From contig NZ_LOCN01000001.1 in assembly GCF_001574435.1 (NCBI RefSeq), forward strand, positions 14,774-78,773: a DNA stretch of 64,000 nucleotides. Direction: 5' to 3'. Position 1 is the stretch's first letter. Each line of letters begins with the position of its first letter. The stretch comes from Moritella sp. JT01. GTDB taxonomy: Bacteria; Pseudomonadota; Gammaproteobacteria; Enterobacterales; Moritellaceae. Made by a program: the position numbers and the translations under genes. The notes beneath the pieces are model-generated. The model was not told where the DNA came from, searched no databases, and saw only the letters and a program-made list of their open reading frames with translations. Shown here in pieces: positions 55,948 through 64,000 of the stretch.

Positions 55948-56346
55948 TTAATTGCTTGAGGAAATACTCAATATTGGAAATTTATGTTCTCCAAATGAGA
56001 CTGTAATTGACTGCGTTTCTCGACCTCTAAAGTTTAATTTATATTGAAGTGGGCTCATGCGGCTACCGTCAGCAAATAAAGCGATTAAGTGCTCATTATT
56101 AAACTCTCGATTACCGGATGATAAATTAGTGAGTGTAATTACAGCCCAGCGTTCGCCAACGTCATTACTCATGAGTACATAGTTAACGATCTCGAAGTCA
56201 CCTCTTTTGGGGTCAATATCATAATCGTTTGGGAAAGAGAGTTGGATATCTTGTGATACAGAACGGTCAACCGTCAGAGCCTCGTTGCCTTCAGCTTGAG
56301 CGAACCAAGATATCAATATTAAAACTGGAAGTAGAAATTTAAACAC
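55948..56346 (-). CDS. Small secreted protein, unknown
   Basis: 132 residues with a clear signal peptide (FLLPVLILISWFAQAEG). The mature part looks beta-rich (RWAVITLTNLSSGNREF) with no Cys. No family is recognised. It is convergent with the Cys-rich gene and ends 11 bases from it. Confidence 0.6.
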   Translation of the reverse strand: MFKFLLPVLILISWFAQAEGNEALTVDRSVSQDIQLSFPNDYDIDPKRGDFEIVNYVLMSNDVGERWAVITLTNLSSGNREFNNEHLIALFADGSRMSPLQYKLNFRGRETQSITVSFGEHKFPILSISSSN

Positions 56347-56531
56347 GCAGACTTCTCCTTAAATATACCATTTGTATTGTAGGAAGCCCCATTTATCAAG
56401 GTGGATTTGAAAACGTGAGCATTCCTGTTGTATATTTTTAATCGTTAATTAAAAACATACAGCTGATTCTATTGGTATTTTAATTTAGGGCAAGGGATAA
56501 ATATTATTTTTCTAAATGGGCTGGTTGATGA

Positions 56532-56566
56532 GTAAACTTAACCTTTTAATCTAAGGCTAAGTTTAC
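56532..56566. terminator. Hairpin between the unknown secreted genes
   Basis: GTAAACTTAACCTT pairs with AAGGCTAAGTTTAC (13 of 14) around a 7-base loop, downstream of the metzincin-like gene. No T-run follows on either strand. Confidence 0.35.
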
Positions 56567-56616
56567 GGTTTCATCACTTTAAGTTATCGCTCAGCAGCTG
56601 GAGACACATAATATTA

Positions 56617-58566
56617 TTATTGCGAATAAGCTCTAATTTCACCTACATTAATATATTGATCTGTCTGCTCTAGACGTATATATCTCGCGTTAACTGCACT
56701 AAAGCCTGTGTCTGAATCAAAAAACCATCTTGGACTATCATCTAATATGGTTGACCATATTTCATTTCTATCTTGATCTAATACAGACAGTGAAGCGCCG
56801 ATAGTTCTGTATTGATACCCATTATGTCGATTTTCTAACACGATAGCGCCTAGGTTTTGTTCTGTTTCTAAATCAATTTCGAGCCATTGCAGACCTTTAT
56901 TTTTAGTCACTGCCATCGTATTAGTTTTACCATCGACTAAGTTACTGGTTGGTCTACGGACACTATAAATAGATGAAGCAGTAACGGTTTTATTCAACGC
57001 AACATTGATAGGTGCAGCAGGTAAAGGTGGTTGTTCAGGAAGTGGGGCTGGCAGGGTGTCTTCTTTATAAACCGCCAATTCCATAAAAGTTAAATGCTTG
57101 TTAGTATTGTTTATTTTTATATACCTCACATCATTGCCGTTGAAACCACTAATCGTGGAATTAAACACCCATTGGGGTTGGTTTACTAACGGTAATGATT
57201 TCCACACTTCTATTTTATTTTCATCAAGTAATGATAAAGTAACGCCCTTCGCCCTGCTACTTTTATATGATCTATTATATAGAACAACTGACCCGATATT
57301 GGTGGCGGTTTCTAAATCGACTTCTAGCCATTGATCTCGCCCCTTACTTGTTGCCGTATGCTCTGCCATCTTACCATCGGTTAAATAGCTGGCAGGTCTG
57401 TTAGGTTCAGCTTGAGATGAAGCGGTTACTGGCTTGTGCAATGCTAAGTTAGTTAAACCGGTAGGTAAAATATAGCTAACTAGCTGGTCTTCATCCTGTA
57501 TATCCGCACTGAGCAGTACTTTTTTATTAAAATTGATGTGTGGCAGCAAATCTATATTAATTTCGTTATTACTTATTGTTGCACTTCTTACTATGCTATT
57601 TGTATAAATTAGATCAATATTTTCAAGGGTATAGCTAATGTCATGTGAGTAAGCTTTAAATTTCCCCTCATTATAATACCAATACACTTTGGCATCTTCG
57701 AGTGGCATAACATCATCAACTATTTCGTTATTGGCTCTTAAGTCAATCACATAGTTCTGTACATAGTCATCCCAGCCATAAGCCATACCACTGCTATGAC
57801 TAAAACCATTGGAGTGTGCGCGCTCGTGAGAAAGAATACGGTATACGCCAATTTGACTTCTATCTGCATTAAACCTAGGCAAAGGCCAGTTGATTGATAG
57901 CCAGGTATTACTCGCAACCCCAGCAGACCCTGATTGGTTAACCCTATATTCTAATTGTTCCTCGGTAGTCACGACTCTACGCCATTTATCATAAGCGGAT
58001 TCAGGAGCCTCACCACGGATGTATTTGAAGTAACCAAAATAATCGTGTTTAGTTTGTTTTTTACTGTAAATTTTTCTTAAGCCCGTTTGCATCAAGGTAT
58101 AGCTGTAAATATCTTCATCGGTAGCATCATCTGTATATCTAGACACATTTGGCTGATACAAAGTCACAGGGTCTAGAAAAACCACTACATCAGTTTGGCT
58201 TAGTTCGTCGAGTGCAACATCGATCGAATGAAACGGTAAAATTGTTTGTGAAATGGAGTTAGGCGTATCATTAATTAGCACGGCTAATTGCGTTAAACTG
58301 CGCGGAGTTGAGTTGTTAATACGCAAAAATGGAGTCGGATAAATTGCAGTGTCGGTAATAATCTCGACTGTAATGTCTGAAAATTTATATCCGTTTCGTG
58401 CAGTGAAAATTTCACTATTAGATAATGTCTGAAAGCTTACCGAGTCAATAACTTGGGTGTGTATTTCTCCTGCCACATCAAGCTTATTGGCTGAGTTAGC
58501 TAAGGCATCAAAACAGAAGAGTGGTAAGGTCAGTAACAGAGTTCCGACTTCAAATTTTTTCATCAT
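56617..58566 (-). CDS. Secreted metzincin-like zinc protein with two discoidin (F5/8C-like) domains
   Basis: 649 residues. A signal peptide (cleaved near DALANS) comes first. A zinc motif HERAHSNGFSH lies at residues 247-257 (HExxHxxGxxH), followed by SSGMAYGW with a Met that could act as a Met-turn. Two discoidin-like modules occupy about residues 375-505 and 520-649, each with a start like NxALxKxVTASS, DGKxxxxAxxKxxxQWLEVDLE and a closing RYIxIxxT. This fits an extracellular metalloprotease that docks on glycans or cell surfaces. I do not recognise a named family and the protease activity is unproven. Confidence 0.8.
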   Translation of the reverse strand: MMKKFEVGTLLLTLPLFCFDALANSANKLDVAGEIHTQVIDSVSFQTLSNSEIFTARNGYKFSDITVEIITDTAIYPTPFLRINNSTPRSLTQLAVLINDTPNSISQTILPFHSIDVALDELSQTDVVVFLDPVTLYQPNVSRYTDDATDEDIYSYTLMQTGLRKIYSKKQTKHDYFGYFKYIRGEAPESAYDKWRRVVTTEEQLEYRVNQSGSAGVASNTWLSINWPLPRFNADRSQIGVYRILSHERAHSNGFSHSSGMAYGWDDYVQNYVIDLRANNEIVDDVMPLEDAKVYWYYNEGKFKAYSHDISYTLENIDLIYTNSIVRSATISNNEINIDLLPHINFNKKVLLSADIQDEDQLVSYILPTGLTNLALHKPVTASSQAEPNRPASYLTDGKMAEHTATSKGRDQWLEVDLETATNIGSVVLYNRSYKSSRAKGVTLSLLDENKIEVWKSLPLVNQPQWVFNSTISGFNGNDVRYIKINNTNKHLTFMELAVYKEDTLPAPLPEQPPLPAAPINVALNKTVTASSIYSVRRPTSNLVDGKTNTMAVTKNKGLQWLEIDLETEQNLGAIVLENRHNGYQYRTIGASLSVLDQDRNEIWSTILDDSPRWFFDSDTGFSAVNARYIRLEQTDQYINVGEIRAYSQ

Positions 58567-58773
58567 TAAATTCCTTTTTTCATGATATAAATGAGTGACG
58601 TTTATATCGTCATGTATTCATATGGTAGTACCTATTATTGGATGTGGTTGTGTATTATTTCTAATTCACTAAAATAGAGATGCCTTGCCGTTGGTTTGTG
58701 ATTAGTGTCACTTTAGTAGTACCTAACAGCGTGAAATATCACTTTACTTATACAAGCCCTGTGCATAAGAAAT

Positions 58774-58801
58774 AAAAAAGGTCGCGAATGCGACCTTTTT
58801 T
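58774..58801 (-). terminator. Bidirectional terminator after the RND operon
   Basis: Perfect stem AAAAAAGGTCGC / GCGACCTTTTTT with a GAAT loop, 16 bases beyond the pump gene stop on the minus strand, ending in TTTTTTATTTC. Confidence 0.9.
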
Positions 58802-58816
58802 ATTAAATTATTTCTT

Positions 58817-61800
58817 TTATTTTAACTGCTTTTTCCCACCAAAAAACCTGACGACTAGCACAAAAAACATAGGTACAAATAGTGTTCCTATGAATGTTGA
58901 AACCAGCATACCACCAAGTACAGCAGTACCAATTGAGTGCTGAGCAACAGAACCAACTCCAGAAGCAATAACCAGTGGCACAACCCCTAAACCAAATGCC
59001 ATTGACGTCATAATAATCGGTCTTAATCTTAATTTAACCGCTTGCGCAACTGAAGCAATCAGATCGCCGTTTTCTTCATACTGTTGTTTCGCAAATTCAA
59101 CAATCAAAATCGCATTTTTTGCCGTTAATGCCATTGTCGTTATAATGGCAACTTTGAAGAATAAGTCATCATTAATTCCCCTTAGCCATATTGCAACAAA
59201 AGCACCTAATACACCAAAAGGCACCGCTAATATAACTGAAAAAGGAATAGTCCAACTTTCATATAGCGCTGCTAATACAAGGAATACAAATAATCCAGAG
59301 AGTGCATAAAGCCATATAATTAAAGAACCAGACTCTTTTTCTTCTAAGGCACTCCCTGTCCACTGAACGTCATAGCCAGGTGGTAATTGAGCAAGTATAT
59401 CTTCAACTGCTTTAATAGCCTCTCCGGAACTATATCCATCCCCAACCTGAGTTGATATTTCAAGTGCTAATTTACCATTAAAATTAACATAGGTTGATAG
59501 TGCACTGGTAAACTTACCTGAAGTAAACTCTTTAAAAGAAACCATTTCACCAAGGGTGTTTTTAACGTACCACTGCATGAGCCCATCGGGATCCATTCTA
59601 TAATCGCTTTCTCCCATTACAATAACAGGACGTATTTGATTATGATCTAGATAGTCATTCACTCTCAAGCTAGCTTGTACAATATTAATCGTTGAATCAA
59701 TACGACTTATCGGAATATTTAATGCGTTCAACTTATCTTGATCTAGAGTGATTTGATAAATATTATCTTTTTGGTCTCCACCACTACTCACTCGTAGATC
59801 CTGAAGCGCAGGATAATTAGCAGCCAGGTCAAAAAATTGCTGTTTAGCATCCAACAATCTGTCTGGCCCTTGTCCACTAGAATCAACTAATGCGAATTCA
59901 ACACCATCAGATGATCCACCAAGGTCAAGTTCTGGGAGGGTAAATGCAAAAACATTGGCATTTTTAATCGATGCACCAAATGTCATAATCCGTTGTACTA
60001 CAGCCTCCGCTTTTAGATCATCAGAGTTTCGCTGCTTAATATCTTTGAGCTTGATATAGGCTAATGCAGAAGTACCATTAAATCCCGTTAAATCCCCGAA
60101 GTCCGCTACCGCTGGATCTTGAGAAATGAATTCCCCCAGTTTTGCTGATACTTCTCGCGCTTGTGCTATCGTGGTGTTCGGTTTCATATTACCAATAGTA
60201 ATAATGGTATCCGATTCTTCATTTTCGATGAGCGTACTTGGTATCGTATTAGCAAAATAAGCACTGAGTCCGATACACAATAAAAATAATAATGAAAAAA
60301 CACCACTACGTTTAATCATTGTAATAGTCATTGCTTCATATTTTTTGCTTAACGTATTAAATCCTTTATTAAACCAACCGAAAAACCCTTTGCTATGATC
60401 ACCTGTTGATGGTTTTAGTAAAGTTGCACACAATACGGGGGTCAATGTCATCGCAACAACCACGGATAAAAGCATCGCTGTTATCAACGTGATTGAAAAT
60501 TGCTGAAAAATAACCCCGACACTACCGGGCATAAAGGCCATCGGCATAAATACGGCTGAAATAGATAAACCAATACCGATTAATGCTGAGGATATCTCGT
60601 CCATTGATTGTTTCGTTGCTTGATATGGTGTTAGCTGTTGTTCATGCATCAAACGTTCTACGTTTTCAACAACGACAATAGCATCATCAACTAACAAACC
60701 AATCGCAAGTATTAATGCATACATGGTAAAAGTGTTTATTGAGAAGCCCAATAAATAAATAATTGATAAAGTACCAAGTAATACGATTGGTACGGCAATC
60801 GATGGAATTAACGTTGCTCTTACACTTTGTAAGAAGAGGTACATGACTAGAAAAACTAAAACGACGGCTTCAACTAAGGTACTTAATACATTACCTAATT
60901 GCGCTTTAATTTTAGGCGAGTTCTGTTTAAGGAATGTAAGCTCCATCCCTTGGGGCAATTGAGGTTGTAATCGTTCGACTAAGACCTTAAGTTTAGCCTC
61001 CATATCTATAATATTGGTCCCATTTTCAGGATAAACCATCACGACACCCATAGGTTTACCCTTAGGTGTTGTTTTTCTAAATAAACGGAGCTGGTTAATG
61101 TAATTATCATAACCAACTTCGATACGAGCCACATCTTTAAGTTTTACTTGCCCACCTTTCTTATCATTTTTAACGACTATATTACCGAATTCAGCAGGCG
61201 TTTTTAATAAATTCCGAACATTCACTTTTATGAGTAACTGTTGATCTTTCTTTGCTGGTGACTCACCAAAATAACCCGATGCAACTTGGCTATTCTGTGT
61301 TTGTATATGGGACACAATATCAGATGGAGATAATTTGAAACGAGCAAGTTTTAAAGGGTCTAACCAAATGCGCATTGCATGCTTAGGAGATACTCCATGT
61401 ACACGGGCAACACCCGGTACCCGACTAATATCGTCGATGAGCACTGTATTGATGTACTTACCAATATCACCATAGCTATTTTCTGTGGTTGATGTTAATG
61501 CTAATAGAGTAGAAAAAGATTTACCCGTTTGACTAACATTAATCCCTTCACTTCTGACACTATCAGGTAGCTGATATGCAATACCTTGGACTTTATTCTG
61601 TATGTCCATATAGGCTTTTTCGGGCTCAACGCCAACGTTAAAATAAACTGCAATGTTTACATTACCATCATTAGTAGAGGAGGAACTAAAATATCGCATT
61701 CCCTCAATACCCGTTAAGTTCTGCTCTATTTTTGACGTGACACTATTTTTAACCGCATCCGCAGAAGCACCGCGATATTGGGTTGATATAGTGATAACTG

Positions 61801-61921
61801 GCGGGTTTAGTGACGGATAAAGAGTAACCGCCAGCTTATTAAAGGCTAATAGGCCAAGTAACATTATAAGTATGGAAATAACCCAAGCAAATACCGGTCT
61901 GTCTAAGAAAAAACGAGCCAT
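58817..61921 (-). CDS. RND-family multidrug efflux pump, inner-membrane permease
   Basis: 1034 residues, the usual HAE1 size. It starts MARFFLDRPVFAW; the proton-relay Asp pair is in GLLVDDAIVVVENVERLM; two large periplasmic loops and twelve helices are present. It overlaps the adaptor gene by one base (TAATG). Its loop sequences do not allow a precise drug spectrum. No outer-membrane TolC partner gene lies in the window, so it would use a TolC encoded elsewhere. A strong terminator follows. Confidence 0.95.
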   Translation of the reverse strand: MARFFLDRPVFAWVISILIMLLGLLAFNKLAVTLYPSLNPPVITISTQYRGASADAVKNSVTSKIEQNLTGIEGMRYFSSSSTNDGNVNIAVYFNVGVEPEKAYMDIQNKVQGIAYQLPDSVRSEGINVSQTGKSFSTLLALTSTTENSYGDIGKYINTVLIDDISRVPGVARVHGVSPKHAMRIWLDPLKLARFKLSPSDIVSHIQTQNSQVASGYFGESPAKKDQQLLIKVNVRNLLKTPAEFGNIVVKNDKKGGQVKLKDVARIEVGYDNYINQLRLFRKTTPKGKPMGVVMVYPENGTNIIDMEAKLKVLVERLQPQLPQGMELTFLKQNSPKIKAQLGNVLSTLVEAVVLVFLVMYLFLQSVRATLIPSIAVPIVLLGTLSIIYLLGFSINTFTMYALILAIGLLVDDAIVVVENVERLMHEQQLTPYQATKQSMDEISSALIGIGLSISAVFMPMAFMPGSVGVIFQQFSITLITAMLLSVVVAMTLTPVLCATLLKPSTGDHSKGFFGWFNKGFNTLSKKYEAMTITMIKRSGVFSLLFLLCIGLSAYFANTIPSTLIENEESDTIITIGNMKPNTTIAQAREVSAKLGEFISQDPAVADFGDLTGFNGTSALAYIKLKDIKQRNSDDLKAEAVVQRIMTFGASIKNANVFAFTLPELDLGGSSDGVEFALVDSSGQGPDRLLDAKQQFFDLAANYPALQDLRVSSGGDQKDNIYQITLDQDKLNALNIPISRIDSTINIVQASLRVNDYLDHNQIRPVIVMGESDYRMDPDGLMQWYVKNTLGEMVSFKEFTSGKFTSALSTYVNFNGKLALEISTQVGDGYSSGEAIKAVEDILAQLPPGYDVQWTGSALEEKESGSLIIWLYALSGLFVFLVLAALYESWTIPFSVILAVPFGVLGAFVAIWLRGINDDLFFKVAIITTMALTAKNAILIVEFAKQQYEENGDLIASVAQAVKLRLRPIIMTSMAFGLGVVPLVIASGVGSVAQHSIGTAVLGGMLVSTFIGTLFVPMFFVLVVRFFGGKKQLK

Positions 61922-63084
61922 TATTTAGCCTCTTCTTTTTCTGTTGTGGCTGTATTTTGGGGTAGTTCACTAATAACCACCTTTGAACCGGACCTAATTT
62001 TGACAAGGCCATTCACAATTACTTTATCATTTTCTTTCAATCCTGATGTTACCCGCCAATGATTATTGATCGATTGCGCGACTGTAATCACTCGCTGTTC
62101 AGCTTCGGATGCATCGTTAACAACATACACTGCCGGTCGGCTCTGAGAATCAAAAAATACGGCTTTCTGTGGTACTAAAATCGCTTGGGGATCTGTACCC
62201 ACATTTAATAATGTATGGACAAACATACCCGGAAGAATATTTTTATTGGGGTTATCAAACTTAGCTTTTAAGTGAACAGTACCTGTATTTTGATCGACGA
62301 ATATATCAGAGAAAAGTAGCACTCCTTTTTCCATATAAGGGGTGCCGTCACTGAGTACAATGTCAACGGTGGCATTTTTATTTAATTTTAATTTACCACT
62401 CGCAATCTCGCGCTTAAACTTTAAAAATTCATCACTCGATTGACTCATTGTTACTTTAATTGGATCGATTTGTTGAATAATAGCTAAAGGTTGCGCCTGA
62501 TTAAGCTGAACTAGTGCCCCTTCAGTAAAATAAGATTCTCCAATAATGCCTGATATTGGCGCTTTAACTTGCGTATAAGCCAGCTGTATTTGTGCTCTAT
62601 TCACATTGGCTTTTTGTACATCAACATTCGCCTGCGCTTTTTTATAATTAAGTAATGCTGAATCGTAATCTTTTTTACTTGTGACGCTTTTCGTTAGCAA
62701 CAATTTTTGCCGCTTGTATTCATTGAACGCAGTGTTCATCGATGCTGTCGCACTTTCTAAATTAGCATTTGCACTGGTTAATTCTGCTTGATAAATACCG
62801 GAGCGAATAGTATATAAAGAATCACCTGCTGTGACCTTACCACCTTCTTTAAAGTTCACAGATTCAATAATGCCACCGACTTGGGGGCGAACTTCTGAAA
62901 TCTTATTCGCTTGGCTACGGCCAGGTAATTGAACTTGAATAGCTTGTTCTGTCGGCTTAATTGTAATGATATCGACCGCGATAGGTGGCGGTGTAGACTG
63001 ATCTGGAGATCGCGTCTTATCATTACAGCCTAAAACAAAAATGCTAAGCACTAACGCTGCTAATAGGTTACGCGTTTTAGTCAC
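61921..63084 (-). CDS. RND efflux periplasmic adaptor (lipoprotein)
   Basis: 387 residues. The start has a lipobox LVLSIFVLGCN, so it should be lipid-anchored to the inner membrane. The membrane-fusion layout follows: a lipoyl half (PQVGGIIESVNFKEGGKV), a helical hairpin with SANANLESATASMNTAFNE, and beta-barrel parts. It couples the pump to a TolC channel. It is the first gene of the two-gene operon. Confidence 0.94.
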   Translation of the reverse strand: MTKTRNLLAALVLSIFVLGCNDKTRSPDQSTPPPIAVDIITIKPTEQAIQVQLPGRSQANKISEVRPQVGGIIESVNFKEGGKVTAGDSLYTIRSGIYQAELTSANANLESATASMNTAFNEYKRQKLLLTKSVTSKKDYDSALLNYKKAQANVDVQKANVNRAQIQLAYTQVKAPISGIIGESYFTEGALVQLNQAQPLAIIQQIDPIKVTMSQSSDEFLKFKREIASGKLKLNKNATVDIVLSDGTPYMEKGVLLFSDIFVDQNTGTVHLKAKFDNPNKNILPGMFVHTLLNVGTDPQAILVPQKAVFFDSQSRPAVYVVNDASEAEQRVITVAQSINNHWRVTSGLKENDKVIVNGLVKIRSGSKVVISELPQNTATTEKEEAK

Positions 63085-63365
63085 TATGTACTCCAGTTAT
63101 TTTTTATTATGTATTAAATTACGAGGTTGAAAATGAGCGGTAAACGATTAAACCTGCTACAGCGGTATCCATACCTTCAAGGCTGGTTGGATAGTATTAA
63201 AGGCAATTAGTTCAGGAGCTGATAGAATTTAGTACCTTAGTTAGGTAATAACGTAAGGTTAAGTATACCTAAATGATAAAAAGCCAATAAACAGGAGTCA
63301 TTATATCCTCAATATCTATTGGCTTTGTATTGTTTTGTAAACTAACCGTAGATTAGATTAACCGA
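63085..63365. other. Region upstream of the RND operon
   Basis: 281 bases. It contains a 25-codon open frame on the plus strand at 63133-63210 (MSGKRLNLLQRYPYLQGW...), with AGGTTG before the ATG, which could be noise. No regulator gene (TetR or similar) lies between the operon and the remnant to the right. Confidence 0.4.
63280..63326 (-). terminator. Terminator of the bcp remnant
   Basis: AAAGCCAATA pairs with TATTGGCTTT around a loop that contains a smaller AGGA / TCCT stem. On the minus strand TTTTTATC follows. The terminator is intact although the gene is broken. Confidence 0.55.
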
Positions 63366-63700
63366 TTATTTAGCGGCTAAATAATCCAATACTACTTGGT
63401 GATGGTCTTTAGTCTTAAATTTGCTGTAGTCACCTTCTAATGGTACAGCTTTTAGCGATGCAGAAGTGAATACATGTTCAATAACACCTTGTTCATCGAT
63501 TAAGAAAGACAGTGAATACCATCAAATACCTGACCCATTAATTTTTTCAGGCCCCCAGATACCAAATTCATCACGGGGCACTGAATTTAGTTAGGCGAAC
63601 CACTTCATCTGGGCTGATGCTAAGTGCTTCTACATTTAAGGCATATGATATGCTCACGTAATTTTTGCGCTTGTTTAATGAAGCCTGGTATTTGGTATAG
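63366..63700 (-). pseudogene. Decayed bcp-type thioredoxin-dependent peroxiredoxin
   Basis: Read on the minus strand, fragments follow a Bcp layout in order but in different frames: TPGFIKQAQKLREH, NVEALSISPDEVVRL, DEFGIWGPEKING, a GQVFDGIH piece, then SLSFLIDEQGVIEHVF and FKTKDHHQVVLDYLAAK to the stop. Several frameshifts and an in-frame stop break the gene, and the segment that should hold the peroxidatic Cys (PGCT) reads PGFI. Upstream of about 63700 I cannot trace the N-terminus. Sequencing error is possible for one shift but not for so many. Confidence 0.75.
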
Positions 63701-64000
63701 ATTAGAGGGAAGCTGTCTGCGACTATTTTCTTATAAGTAAAGTATTGATCTTATAAACATACTTAGTTTAGTGTTACCGTTTCCTTCCTTTTTTCTAGTT
63801 AATATAGGCTGAACCTTTTCGGATTTCGGGGGGATTTGAATTGTAGCGGGTAATCATTCATGTTATTTATGTAGGCAGTTGGATTCATCTGTCTGGGCAT
63901 GATCTAGTCGATAAATTAATTTTTACTGTGGATTTAAAGTCGAACGGTATCAGATTATTCTGATTATTGACTTTAATGAAGCTTAGCTAAAGCCAAAAAT
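63701..64000. other. Right edge, no gene recognised
   Basis: 300 AT-rich bases with no open frame or family that I can support. It may hold the lost start of the bcp remnant or the flank of the next gene outside the window. Confidence 0.4.

Noticed and set aside
63133-63210. 25-codon frame upstream of the RND operon
   Set aside because: Has AGGTTG before the ATG, but it is short and I see no structure to make it a leader peptide.
1-64000. tRNA, rRNA, CRISPR arrays, prophage or integrase genes
   Set aside because: Looked for characteristic tRNA arms, direct-repeat arrays with spacers, and integrase or transposase motifs; none was recognised by eye, so absence is only as strong as a manual reading.

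Overview
The window is a chromosomal segment from a marine gammaproteobacterium. The genome is AT-rich. Gene order, a vibriolysin-type M4 protease, a Vibrio-type M28 aminopeptidase and an OmpC-like porin point to the Moritella / Vibrio / Shewanella neighbourhood. Moritella is my best guess, but this is inferred from protein flavour and synteny, not from a marker search. I saw no rRNA, tRNA, CRISPR array, prophage or insertion sequence transposase. Nearly all genes are intact. The clearest wreck is a decayed bcp-type peroxiredoxin at the right end.

Layout. At 1-2.9 kb lie the 5' part of aceA (isocitrate lyase), a divergent LysR regulator, a TIP30-like NAD(P)-binding protein and a DUF2937 membrane protein. 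At 3.0-5.9 kb is the conserved minus-strand block ruvX-yqgE-gshB-rsmE. At 6.2-18.8 kb is an accessory stretch: a D-serine deaminase cassette (dsdA, dsdC), a prolyl aminopeptidase, a pair of secreted proteases (M4 and M28) sharing two PPC domains each, a GNAT enzyme, a heptamer tandem repeat, an unknown three-gene membrane operon, and a LysE exporter with a LysR regulator. This stretch separates rsmE from endA-sprT-metK (18.8-21.9 kb), which in many gammaproteobacteria form one continuous block. At 22-27 kb are a YfaZ-like protein, an unusual CLC protein (GRAGP instead of GREGP) and transketolase.

At 26.8-33.5 kb is the minus-strand block panD-panC-panB-folK-pcnB-gluQ-dksA-sfsA. pcnB appears to start at a conserved AUU codon. 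hrpB, rlmF, an M23 peptidase, arfB, a GNAT enzyme, a LysE exporter and mrcB (PBP1b) follow to 44.5 kb, then a beta-barrel protein, hemL, a coiled-coil membrane protein and erpA, which has a near-consensus IscR site over its promoter. At 48-52.5 kb are a DsbB-like protein with a 51-residue DUF5993-like partner, a DUF423 protein, a porin, a TusA-like protein and a PerM-type transporter. At 52.6-55.5 kb is a phenylalanine hydroxylase module (phhA, phhB) divergent from a MocR-type regulator, with three copies of an 11-bp sequence between them. From 55.6 kb come two unknown small proteins, a secreted protein with a metzincin-like zinc motif and two discoidin-like domains, an RND efflux operon, and the bcp remnant.

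How the genes work together. Several modules are self-contained: pantothenate synthesis (panBCD), Fe-S assembly (erpA under IscR), phenylalanine to tyrosine conversion with pterin recycling (phhA and phhB), D-serine detoxification with its regulator, extracellular protein breakdown (M4 endopeptidase plus M28 aminopeptidase, with intracellular prolyl aminopeptidase), and drug efflux (adaptor plus pump, without a TolC partner here). A pair of about 150-bp imperfect palindromes, just after dsdA and just after the PerM gene, form an unnamed dispersed repeat family.
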